Shown here piece after piece: positions 1-5,426 of a stretch of 5,793 nt of DNA. The position numbers were made by a program, and so were the translations under genes. The notes under the pieces are model-generated. The model was not told where the DNA came from. It ran no database searches and was given only the letters and a program-made list of their open reading frames with translations. The DNA is from a bacterium (GTDB taxonomy: Bacteria > SZUA-182): contig QIFF01000160.1 of the NCBI GenBank assembly GCA_003230635.1, positions 1 through 5,793 on the forward strand, in the 5' to 3' direction. Numbering within the stretch: position 1 is the stretch's first letter; each line of letters begins with the position of its first letter.

Positions 1-609
1 GAAAGTCTTTACCTGCCCAATATTACAGCGGGCAAACGCTACCTCCCTAAGGTACCGGCTAAGGGTTTTATAAATCCAACCATTGACGGCAAAGTAACCA
101 ATTATTATGAGTGGCTGGCGGCCGGTTCTTTTGATGTCAGTAGAAATTACAGCAGCATGTATCAAGCCATGCATCAGAATGAGCGGGTGATTACCGGGCT
201 GTATTATGGCTTTAACTCGGAGAATCTTTTCTTGAGGGCGGATTTTTCCAAGGCCTGGCTTGAAGATACTTCAGCCTGGTCGTTTTATATTAACTTCCTG
301 CGCCCGGCTGAATGGCAGGTAAAAGTTCAGGTTCCACCTCAAGCCGAAGGCGTCTCCGCTCAATTGTACCAACGCTTGCAGATAAATAACCGGCAGGAGG
401 CGGGCGGAGTTCAACTCAAGGTTGCCCTAGACAAGATTATGGAAATTCAACTGCCCTTGGCGGCCCTAGGGTTAAAAAGCGGGGAAGAATTGCAATTAAC
501 CATTGCTGTGGGCAGAGAGAGTCTGGAGGTAGGGCGCTGGCCCAGTAAGGGCTATGTAGCGATAGTTATTCCCGCTGAGGACTTTGAAGCCGACGTATGG
601 CAAGTTTAG
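1..609 (+). CDS. Glycoside hydrolase family 57 protein, C-terminal part (5' end outside window)
   Basis: The frame is open from base 1 to TAG at 607-609, giving about 202 residues. The ATG at 157 is internal, not the start. Visible motifs are FINPTIDGKVTNYYEWLAAG near residues 23-42, a short Met-x-x-Ala-Met-His segment near 53-58, then GLYYGFNSENLFLRADF near 65-81. A beta-rich domain follows and ends in R-W-P...PAEDFEADVWQV. From memory this pattern (IDG-x-VTNYYEW, YGF-x-x-x-NL-x-LR-x-D, terminal RWP and W-x-V) is the C-terminal beta-sandwich region of clostridial GH57 alpha-amylase/alpha-mannosidase-like enzymes, which act on alpha-glucans. The catalytic barrel and its nucleophile and acid/base residues lie upstream of the window, so substrate and activity cannot be judged. 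The gene converges on the minus-strand cassette, and a strong hairpin begins 34 nt after its stop. A carbohydrate-binding C-terminus of another secreted or cytoplasmic protein is the alternative. Confidence 0.72.
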   Translation, partial: ESLYLPNITAGKRYLPKVPAKGFINPTIDGKVTNYYEWLAAGSFDVSRNYSSMYQAMHQNERVITGLYYGFNSENLFLRADFSKAWLEDTSAWSFYINFLRPAEWQVKVQVPPQAEGVSAQLYQRLQINNRQEAGGVQLKVALDKIMEIQLPLAALGLKSGEELQLTIAVGRESLEVGRWPSKGYVAIVIPAEDFEADVWQV

Positions 610-642
610 ATTTGGTGCCCCACCTATTACGTCTGATAAGAT

Positions 643-698
643 ATATTATGTCAACTTAGGGCTGAAATAAAAAAGCTGGCCCTAAGTTGACATAATAT
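643..698. repeat. Perfect 20-bp inverted repeat (hairpin; terminator or MITE-like remnant)
   Basis: The arms 643-662 and 679-698 are exact reverse complements over 20 bases and flank a 16-nt A-rich loop (663-678). The stem core reads TCAACTTAGGGC/GCCCTAAGTTGA with AT-rich outer ends. The hairpin lies 34 nt after the GH57 stop and is followed by a short T run (697-701 region), so it could terminate transcription of that gene. The stem is long and perfect, and the T tract is weak for an intrinsic terminator. That leaves a miniature inverted-repeat element, or the joined ends of a lost insertion sequence, as a real alternative. No clear target-site duplication is visible. Confidence 0.8.
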
Positions 699-738
699 TT
701 TGCTGGATTGTACCTCCCCTACTTAAAACATTATCCAC

Positions 739-822
739 ACCATTAATGGTAGGTTGGGTTGAGGTACGAAACCCAACAATTAGTTATTTTTGTTGGGTTT
801 CATTTCATTCAACCCAACCTAC
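739..822. repeat. TTGGGTT/AACCCAA dispersed-type palindrome with cloverleaf potential
   Basis: The outer stem pairs 749-762 with 809-822 (14 bp perfect). The inner stem pairs 768-779 with 790-801 (12 bp perfect) around a 10-nt loop, with a small internal loop between the stems. The core TTGGGTT occurs at 754-760 and 793-799, and its complement AACCCAA at 770-776 and 811-817. Each half can therefore also fold on itself, giving a cruciform or two-hairpin form. A separate perfect 12-bp palindrome (739-750, ACCATTAATGGT) abuts and overlaps the left edge. The GTAGGTTGGGTT...GAAACCCAACA type of sequence is familiar to me as a non-coding repeat scattered through many bacterial genomes. Here it sits 25 nt beyond the end of the minus-strand gene at 848 and could help end its transcript. 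Confidence 0.8.
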
Positions 823-847
823 TCCTGCTACTAGACAAAATTTGTCC

Positions 848-1555
848 CTATATATCTACACCCAATAAATCCAATGAAACAACAAGCCATTTTGGATCAA
901 ACCCACCCTCATAATGTTCATCATGAACATCATCATACGCATCTGGGTAAAAATCAGCAAATTGATAAACCATTTCAAAGGCCTCATCAGCAGTAGGAAC
1001 GATTACTAAAGTGTTTCTAGGAGATAATTGAAGATTATCAGTTTTTATGCGCCACTCTCTTTCATAAGTACAATCAATACCTTCTTGAGGATTGTAAGGA
1101 ATAAATCGATACTTCAAATCATCAGGAAACTTATCACAAGCTGTTGGGTGATCATAAATTACGGGACGCCCACCTTGTTCAAACAACCACTCTTTGGTTA
1201 CGGCCACACCATAGGGTTCATAACGGGGTCTTTCTTCTTTAGATGATGCAATTTTATTCAACGAAAAAACAGAGCCAAATTCTACAATTGGGGCTTCCGT
1301 AAAACAAACACAGTTTTCCCCACTTTTTATATAGTTAAATGTTCCGATTAATCTTCCTTCGTGTAGGATTTGCAATAAAACAGAATAAGCAGACTCTAAT
1401 GTTGTTTCGTGACCATACATCCCTTTTACTTGAATCGGTTGTTCAGGAACATGAGTAAAATGAAACAAAAGGTTACTCATATCTCTCCTAACAATCTTTA
1501 TTCTTCTAGAAAGCTCTTCTGATATCTCTGGTAGTTTGTGTTTATTCCTTTTCAT
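848..1555 (-). CDS. AbiGi/DUF2971-like protein, possible ADP-ribosyltransferase-fold toxin or abortive-infection factor
   Basis: 235 residues, soluble, with no signal peptide or membrane segment. Motifs in order are LFHFTH (30-35), a helix LLQILHEGRLIG (60-71), VCFTEAP (83-89), YGVAVTKEWL (115-124), PVIY (131-134), DCTYEREWRI (161-170) and VIVP (184-187). The combination HFT...IL-x-x-GxL...CF-x-E-x-P...YG-x-x...PV-x-Y...EREW resembles AbiGi (PF10899) and DUF2971 proteins from abortive-infection loci. Its layout also recalls DarT-type ADP-ribosyltransferases. The fold and any catalysis are inference. The ATG at 1555 has only a poor ribosome binding site. An internal ATG at 1478-1480 (Met26, MSNLLFHFTH) is preceded by AGGAGA at 1484-1489 and may be the true start, giving 210 residues that begin just before the first motif. 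The gene is AT-richer than the flanking sugar genes and lies downstream of the HicB/HicA-like pair on the same strand, 34 nt after it if the long start is used. Confidence 0.62.
   Translation of the reverse strand: MKRNKHKLPEISEELSRRIKIVRRDMSNLLFHFTHVPEQPIQVKGMYGHETTLESAYSVLLQILHEGRLIGTFNYIKSGENCVCFTEAPIVEFGSVFSLNKIASSKEERPRYEPYGVAVTKEWLFEQGGRPVIYDHPTACDKFPDDLKYRFIPYNPQEGIDCTYEREWRIKTDNLQLSPRNTLVIVPTADEAFEMVYQFADFYPDAYDDVHDEHYEGGFDPKWLVVSLDLLGVDI
1484..1489 (-). promoter_or_regulatory. Shine-Dalgarno candidate supporting an internal start at 1480
   Basis: On the minus strand this reads AGGAGA, followed by GAT and then ATG (1478-1480). Spacing is slightly short but the match is much better than anything before the ATG at 1555, whose upstream reads GGTCGGCGATT. 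It favours a 210-residue protein starting at MSNLLFHF. Confidence 0.5.
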
Positions 1556-1589
1556 AATCGCCGACCAAGGCTACCCTACCCTACTGATA

Positions 1590-1862
1590 TTAGAGTATCC
1601 CCTTACTTTTAAGAACTTCCAAGTATTTTTCAAAACTCAAAGGGCAATCAATTAAATCCTTAAAATCTCTTTGGGATAGCTTCAATTGCCCACGGATTTT
1701 ATCGCTTACCCTGGCAGGAATGTCACCCCTGCCGTGTGAATAATAGACCCGTAAAATCTTTTTCCCCTCAACTGTCAGCCAGCCGTAATTATGCTTGGTT
1801 GAACGTACTTCCATATTCAATTTGACAAAAATCTTCTTAACCTGATACTTCTTTATTTGCAT
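1590..1862 (-). CDS. HicA-like toxin candidate (small dsRBD-type protein)
   Basis: 90 residues from ATG 1860-1862. A longer form from 1892 adds MAGLLRRDYR but has no ribosome binding site. The chosen start is preceded by AGAAGAG at suitable spacing and overlaps the end of the upstream antitoxin candidate by 10 nt, the usual sign of translational coupling. Residues 12-24 (FVKLNMEVRSTKH) resemble the helix-strand-(G/S)-x-x-H element of HicA, with His24 in the place of the catalytic histidine. IPARVSDKIRGQLKLSQRDFKDL (48-70) resembles the HicA end in which V/M-P...is followed by LR-x-IL-x-Q-x-GLS-x-x-F. The tail CPLSFEKYLEVLKSKGIL is extra compared with short HicA proteins of about 60 residues. 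HicA toxins are ribosome-independent mRNA interferases. That role is inferred here from motif shape and gene pairing, not from clear homology. The gene is AT-rich and basic (many Lys/Arg). Confidence 0.55.
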   Translation of the reverse strand: MQIKKYQVKKIFVKLNMEVRSTKHNYGWLTVEGKKILRVYYSHGRGDIPARVSDKIRGQLKLSQRDFKDLIDCPLSFEKYLEVLKSKGIL

Positions 1863-2200
1863 ACGATAATCTCTTCTAAGTAAGCCAGCCACTTCTGGGG
1901 CAGACTGCCCAAATTTTCCTTGTCGGCTTTCAGGTCTTCATATAACAAGACAATTTGATTGCAGAGTTGATTAATGGCCTCAAACTCTGTATCCGCACAG
2001 GCAAAGGCTTCAATGTCGTCAAGGCTGGCAATTACTCTATCATCTTCAAATTCAAGGCAGATGTATATTAGAGCTTTTAGACTGTATTTTGGATGTTTTA
2101 ATGAATTGAGGGGAACTAGTTTATATTGCGTTCCCATAGCTTTTACTAACTGCTTGGAAAGGTCTTTATATTGTTCTAGGCTTAAAACGGGTGCCGGCAT
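1853..2200 (-). CDS. HicB-like antitoxin candidate
   Basis: 115 residues from ATG 2198-2200, with AAGGAG (2208-2213 on the complement) 7 nt upstream, an excellent start. The centre reads YICLEFEDDRVIASLDDIEAFACADTEFEAI (46-76). A strand with acidic turn, V-x-A-S-L, then A-D-T-x-x-E-A-I, corresponds to the G-D-T-x-x-E-A motif of HicB/UPF0150-type partial RNase H-fold proteins. It continues into the helix QIVLLYEDLKADKENLG (82-98) and a W-L-x-x-L-x-x-II end. No C-terminal helix-turn-helix or ribbon-helix-helix DNA-binding domain is evident, so autoregulation is uncertain. It is first in the minus-strand cassette and overlaps the HicA-like gene by 10 nt. The order antitoxin-toxin is the reverse of classical hicAB, though such order is known for related pairs. 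It probably acts in the cytoplasm by binding the neighbouring toxin; this is inference. Confidence 0.6.
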   Translation of the reverse strand: MPAPVLSLEQYKDLSKQLVKAMGTQYKLVPLNSLKHPKYSLKALIYICLEFEDDRVIASLDDIEAFACADTEFEAINQLCNQIVLLYEDLKADKENLGSLPQKWLAYLEEIIVCK

Positions 2201-2207
2201 TTTGCTG

Positions 2208-2213
2208 CTCCTT
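2208..2213 (-). promoter_or_regulatory. Ribosome binding site of the antitoxin candidate
   Basis: AAGGAG on the minus strand, 7 nt before the ATG at 2200. It is a full-strength Shine-Dalgarno and confirms the start. Confidence 0.8.
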
Positions 2214-2247
2214 ATAATTTTGTTATCGCTTGCATCTTCTTGCTCAA

Positions 2248-2276
2248 ACTATACCCCTGCTTCGCCGTGTTGTCAA
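2248..2276 (-). promoter_or_regulatory. Near-consensus sigma-70/sigma-A promoter for the TA/Abi-like cassette
   Basis: On the minus strand, TTGACA (complement of 2271-2276) and TATAGT (complement of 2248-2253) are separated by exactly 17 nt. Transcription would start near 2241, about 40 nt before the antitoxin ATG, with its ribosome binding site in between. Both boxes match the housekeeping consensus closely (6/6 and 5/6). No obvious operator palindrome overlaps it. Confidence 0.75.
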
Positions 2277-2346
2277 TATTCCCCTTGCTTTCTCCCCCCT
2301 TTATTGTTATTTTTGGCTAATCTGAGATTTGGAGTGATTTTTTTCC

Positions 2347-2373
2347 TTTGCGCTCTCTGCGACCTCTGCGGTA
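2347..2373 (+). repeat. Three copies of a 9-bp CTCTGCG-type repeat
   Basis: TTTGCGCTC, TCTGCGACC and TCTGCGGTA follow one another exactly at 9-bp period and end 6 nt before the ATG of the membrane glycosyltransferase. Tracts of the form CTTTGCG-CTCTGCG-TCTGCGGT are familiar to me as short dispersed repeats in many unrelated bacterial genomes, often just upstream of genes. The tract occupies the position where a Shine-Dalgarno would be expected and contains none. Confidence 0.6.
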
Positions 2374-2379
2374 AAACAA

Positions 2380-4179
2380 ATGAAAACTTCGCAAAAACAG
2401 TTAGTAGGAATATTAGCGGCCTTTTTGATTGTTGTCTATGGCTACGCCCTGCTGGACGGCCTCTTTACCTCTCAGGGACTAGAGATGATGCGCCATTTTC
2501 ATCACCAGGGAGACTGGCAAAGTATGCTCTCCTTGCTGCGGCAACTGCCCTGGCTGAAATCCCTGGCCGCAGCGAGCTTGCAGTGGGGATTTTTATTGGG
2601 AATCTTATTGCTGGCCACCTGGGCACGCTCCCCCCTGGAGCGCATGGCTGAATGGCTGGTTTCCTTTCCCCGCCCTTACTTCCTGCTTACTCTAGTCATC
2701 CTGGCGTTCACTGCTTCATTGGCTGTTTTTTATTTTAACTACCAGTTTTTTCCCCGCAGCGGCGACGCCCACGCCCTTTTATTTCAAGCCAGGGTGTTGG
2801 CCAAGGGGGCCTTAAGCGTTCCCTCGCATGCGGCCAGGGAGTTTTTCAATTCCGATTACATCATTAACAACGGGCGCATGTATGCCGAATACCCCCTGGG
2901 AACCTCCTTCATGCTCATGTGGGGAGTTTTCCTGGGAATACCCTGGCTTATCAATCCCCTGCTGGCGGCGCTGGCCCTAGTCTTTGTCTATTACACCGCC
3001 AACGAGCTTTACGGCGAACTGATCGCCCGTTACGGCGTGCTTATTTTACTGGCCTCACCTCTATATTTTAGTTTGCCCCCCTCTTACCTCTCCCACGCCC
3101 CCCAGTTATTTTTTCTTTCTGTTTTTATTTATTTTTTCCTCAAAACTATTAATGTAGGGGCAGACCTCCGTGTCTGCCCAAATTCGGGCGGACAGAGACG
3201 TCCGCCCCTACAAGGGTTTCGGCCTGGGGACAGGTCGAAACATCAAAATTGGCACCCCCTGGTGGCGGGTGTAGCTTTAGGAATGGCGCTCAACACCCGC
3301 CCTATGACCGCCCTTACCTTCTCGCTGCCCCTTCTGGCCTGGGCGAGCTATCTTTTGTTGAAAGACTGGCAGGCTTTCTACCGCAAGGCGCTAATTTTTC
3401 TCTTGGGGCTGCTGCCTTTTCTGCTGGGGCTATTTTTGATTAACCAGTTACAAAACGGCCATCCCCTGGTTTTCGGACATCAGGTCTATAACGGGCCGCG
3501 CCCCACCTTCGGCTTCAACCTGCCGGGATACAATTTCAGGCAGGCGGTCAACACCTATCTTTTCCGCCTGGGCCTCTTGCTTAAAAGCTTAATATACCCT
3601 CCCCTCTCGGCCGGCGGCCTCTTGGTGCTAATCGCCCTGTCCTTTATGAACTTCAAAAAACGCAATTACCTCTTATGGGGCTTCTTTGCCCTAACCAGCC
3701 TGGGGTATCTGCCGGTGCTTTCAGCCGTTTGGCATGTCCGCTACTACTACACAGCCAGCCTTTATCTGCTCCTGCTGCTCCCCCTGGGAATCAGCAATCT
3801 GGGGCAGTGGCTCAAAGAGAATTTCCAACTGGCCGGCGCCTCCAGTCTTTTGAGCGCTTTTTTGCTCATCAGCCTGCTATCATCACTTGCCGCCGCCTAT
3901 CGCAGCGGTTTAAGCCCCAATGTTTGGACGCAGGCCCTCAGGCGCCCTTATGACATAGTTGCCCAGGCCAAATTGAATGACGCCCTGGTCTTCGTCCGCA
4001 ATACGGAGCATTTTTATCCCGAGTGGTACACCCGCAACTCCCCTGAACTCAATGACCCGGTTCTCTGGGTGCGGGACTTGGGCAAGCGTAATCAAGAGCT
4101 TATGGTTTTTTACCCTGAGCGCAAGGCTTACTTATACGACAAGGGAAAGCTAACCCCACTGCCGGCAGCGAGCGAGTAA
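2380..4179 (+). CDS. GT-C superfamily (GT39/ArnT/PMT-like) polytopic membrane glycosyltransferase
   Basis: 599 residues with about 12-14 membrane helices (for example 8-28, 64-82, 100-118, 176-206, 214-232, 240-256, 292-327, 336-355, 397-420, 430-472, 488-507) and a soluble tail of about 90 residues. The first large extracytoplasmic loop carries FFPRSGDAHALLFQARVLA (123-141); its Asp129 is where GT-C enzymes keep their catalytic acidic residue. A YAEYPLGTSF segment (168-177) and SHAPQLFF (238-245) also fit the family. Such enzymes move a sugar from a polyprenyl-phosphate donor to lipid, glycan or protein outside the membrane; the substrate is unknown here. Residues 258-288 (start NVGADLRVCP) form a hydrophilic, Arg-rich insert encoded by two palindromes and look like inserted repeat DNA rather than family sequence. 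The start is taken at 2380 because it leads straight into the first helix and an in-frame stop lies at 2335-2337, but no ribosome binding site precedes it. The next glycosyltransferase begins one base after the stop. Confidence 0.78.
   Translation: MKTSQKQLVGILAAFLIVVYGYALLDGLFTSQGLEMMRHFHHQGDWQSMLSLLRQLPWLKSLAAASLQWGFLLGILLLATWARSPLERMAEWLVSFPRPYFLLTLVILAFTASLAVFYFNYQFFPRSGDAHALLFQARVLAKGALSVPSHAAREFFNSDYIINNGRMYAEYPLGTSFMLMWGVFLGIPWLINPLLAALALVFVYYTANELYGELIARYGVLILLASPLYFSLPPSYLSHAPQLFFLSVFIYFFLKTINVGADLRVCPNSGGQRRPPLQGFRPGDRSKHQNWHPLVAGVALGMALNTRPMTALTFSLPLLAWASYLLLKDWQAFYRKALIFLLGLLPFLLGLFLINQLQNGHPLVFGHQVYNGPRPTFGFNLPGYNFRQAVNTYLFRLGLLLKSLIYPPLSAGGLLVLIALSFMNFKKRNYLLWGFFALTSLGYLPVLSAVWHVRYYYTASLYLLLLLPLGISNLGQWLKENFQLAGASSLLSAFLLISLLSSLAAAYRSGLSPNVWTQALRRPYDIVAQAKLNDALVFVRNTEHFYPEWYTRNSPELNDPVLWVRDLGKRNQELMVFYPERKAYLYDKGKLTPLPAASE
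3153..3212. repeat. 60-bp palindromic dispersed-type repeat inside the membrane glycosyltransferase gene
   Basis: The arms 3153-3179 and 3186-3212 pair symmetrically around a 6-nt loop: 22 Watson-Crick pairs and one G-T out of 27, with the outer 9 bp (TGTAGGGGC/GCCCCTACA) perfect. The length is a multiple of three, and the frame reads through it as VGADLRVCP...GGQRRPPLQ. The TGTAGGGGC(A/G)GACC...GTCTGCCC type of palindrome, and the peptide VGADLRVCP it encodes, are familiar to me from many bacterial genomes and their mis-annotated ORFs. It falls between two membrane helices, where an extra hydrophilic loop can be tolerated. Confidence 0.82.
3216..3241. repeat. Second adjacent hairpin in the same gene
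   Basis: Arms 3216-3226 (GTTTCGGCCTG) and 3231-3241 (CAGGTCGAAAC) form 10 Watson-Crick pairs plus one G-T around a 4-nt loop. It starts 3 nt after the 60-bp palindrome and encodes the rest of the hydrophilic insert (residues about 280-288). It may be a different small repeat or part of one composite element. Confidence 0.65.
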
Positions 4180-4180
4180 A

Positions 4181-5362
4181 ATGAAGATTCTTTTTATATC
4201 TCACCGTATTCCCTATCCCCCCAACAAAGGGGACAAGCTGCGCGCCTTTCATATAATCAAACACCTGGCGCAGAAGCATCGGATTACCCTGCTCAGCTTC
4301 CTGGATGCCCCCCACGAGGCAAAGCATGTGCGGGATTTGGAGGAATATTGCTCTTCAGTCAGCACCCTCCAGCGCTCCCCCTGGCGCAGCCGCTGGCAAA
4401 CCATCTCCTATCTGGCTAAAAACTTGCCCCTTACACTGGGATCCTTTTATTCGCCCCGCTTTAAGCAGTTGGTTGAGGAAAAATTGCAGCAAGACAAATA
4501 TGACTTGATTTTTGTCTTTTCCTCAGCTATGGCCCAGTATGTGGCTGACTATCAAGGCTGTCCCAAGATTCTGGATATGGTGGATGCGGATTCGGAGAAG
4601 TGGCGGCAATACGCCCGATACGCCCCCTGGTGGAAAGCGATGGTCTATCGCCTGGAGGGTAAGCGCCTGCGCGCTTATGAGCGGGAGATTGCCGCACACT
4701 TTGAGGTCTGCACAGTAGTAACCAGCCAGGAGCAGCGGATTCTCAAAGACATCATTCCGCCTGACAAATTGCGGGTGGTAAAGAACGGAGCGAAGCTGCC
4801 CCCAGCCCAGAACCTTTCAAGGGAAAAAGCCCACGAACCCAGCCTGCTCTTTATCGGGGGCATGTTCTACTTTGCCTACATTGACGGGATTTTACACTTC
4901 TGCCAAAAAAGCCTGCCCCTCATCAAGAAACGCTTTTACCGGCTTAAATTCTACATCGTCGGGGCCAGACCGGCCCCTGCAATCCGCCGCCTGGCCCAGG
5001 ATGAGCAGATTGAAGTAACCGGCCACGTGCTCAAGGTGGAACCCTATTTAGAAAAGGCTTGGGTCTATGTGGTTCCCTTGAGAATGGCCCCGGGAATTCA
5101 GAACAAGATTCTGGAAGCGATGGCCCATGAACTGCCGGTAGTGGCTACTTCGGCGGCGGTCAGCGGAATTGAAGCCGAGCCGGGACGGGACTTACTGGTA
5201 GCCGACAGCCCGGCGGATTTTGCCGCTGCGGTCAACAAATTACTGGGAGACGAGCAACTGCGTCAACAAATCGGCTCCCGGGCCCGCCGGTTTGTGGAAG
5301 AAAACCACAATTGGTCGCGCAACCTTCAGGCGCTGGACAAGATTATTCAACAAATTTCTTGA
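4181..5362 (+). CDS. GT4-type sugar transferase, TIGR03087 (Stp1, PEP-CTERM/XrtA-associated) family
   Basis: 393 residues, close to the usual family length. The N-terminal GT-B domain opens with MKILFISHRIPYPPNKGDKL (1-20) followed by RAFHIIKHLA, a near-diagnostic Stp1 signature. It continues with FVFSSAMAQYV (111-121) and DMVDADSEKWRQYA (132-145), both typical of TIGR03087. A LEGKRLRAYEREIA segment (158-171) and KNGAKL (201-206) lead into the second Rossmann domain. There, LFIGGM (223-228), YIVGARP (258-264), VTGHV (279-283) and GIQNKILEAMAHELPVVAT (305-323) mark the nucleotide-sugar-binding region, with Glu312 the conserved acidic residue. It is a cytoplasmic or membrane-associated retaining glycosyltransferase probably acting in exopolysaccharide or glycolipid assembly; donor and acceptor are unknown. 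The start follows the upstream stop by a single base, so the two genes are likely co-transcribed and translationally coupled. No exosortase or PEP-CTERM gene is in the window. Confidence 0.85.
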   Translation: MKILFISHRIPYPPNKGDKLRAFHIIKHLAQKHRITLLSFLDAPHEAKHVRDLEEYCSSVSTLQRSPWRSRWQTISYLAKNLPLTLGSFYSPRFKQLVEEKLQQDKYDLIFVFSSAMAQYVADYQGCPKILDMVDADSEKWRQYARYAPWWKAMVYRLEGKRLRAYEREIAAHFEVCTVVTSQEQRILKDIIPPDKLRVVKNGAKLPPAQNLSREKAHEPSLLFIGGMFYFAYIDGILHFCQKSLPLIKKRFYRLKFYIVGARPAPAIRRLAQDEQIEVTGHVLKVEPYLEKAWVYVVPLRMAPGIQNKILEAMAHELPVVATSAAVSGIEAEPGRDLLVADSPADFAAAVNKLLGDEQLRQQIGSRARRFVEENHNWSRNLQALDKIIQQIS

Positions 5363-5387
5363 CATCATACCCGCTAACCCATAGAAT
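5359..5387 (+). promoter_or_regulatory. Promoter for the DAHP synthase gene, overlapping the upstream stop codon
   Basis: TTGACA (5359-5364) and TAGAAT (5382-5387) are separated by 17 nt, a 6/6 and 5/6 match to the housekeeping consensus. The -35 box includes the TGA stop of the sugar transferase. Transcription would begin near 5394, giving a leader of about 40 nt, too short for a T-box or a Trp/Tyr attenuator. A second TATAAT at 5406-5411 lacks a suitable -35 box. Confidence 0.65.
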
Positions 5388-5420
5388 AAAACCTTATCAA
5401 GGGGTTATAATATCAAGCGT

Positions 5421-5426
5421 AAGGAG
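5421..5426 (+). promoter_or_regulatory. Ribosome binding site for the original DAHP synthase start
   Basis: AAGGAG, 6 nt before the ATG at 5433. It shows that the ancestral start was at 5433, ahead of the frame break. Confidence 0.75.

Noticed and set aside
1556..1640. Separate promoter for the AbiGi-like gene (TTCTTA-17-TAATAT on the minus strand)
   Set aside because: The -35 box matches only 3 of 6 positions in AT-rich DNA, so it is not distinguishable from chance.
1590..1892. Longer form of the HicA-like gene starting at 1892
   Set aside because: No ribosome binding site precedes that ATG and the added MAGLLRRDYR lies wholly within the antitoxin-coding overlap. The start at 1862 has AGAAGAG upstream and a typical 10-nt overlap.
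1974..2651. 225-codon plus-strand ORF across the antitoxin gene and the start of the membrane glycosyltransferase
   Set aside because: It runs antisense to one well-supported gene and out of frame with another, has Ser/Cys/Leu-rich low-complexity translation and no family motif.
3140..3250. TCAAAACT (3140-3147) and TCAAAATT (3243-3250) as an 8-bp target-site duplication around the coding palindromes
   Set aside because: One mismatch in a low-complexity A-rich word, and the implied 103-nt insertion would not preserve the reading frame.
5395..5412. AACCTT...AAGGGGTT as an attenuator hairpin before the DAHP synthase
   Set aside because: The stem is short and bulged with a 3-nt loop and no T tract; it does not form a convincing regulatory structure.
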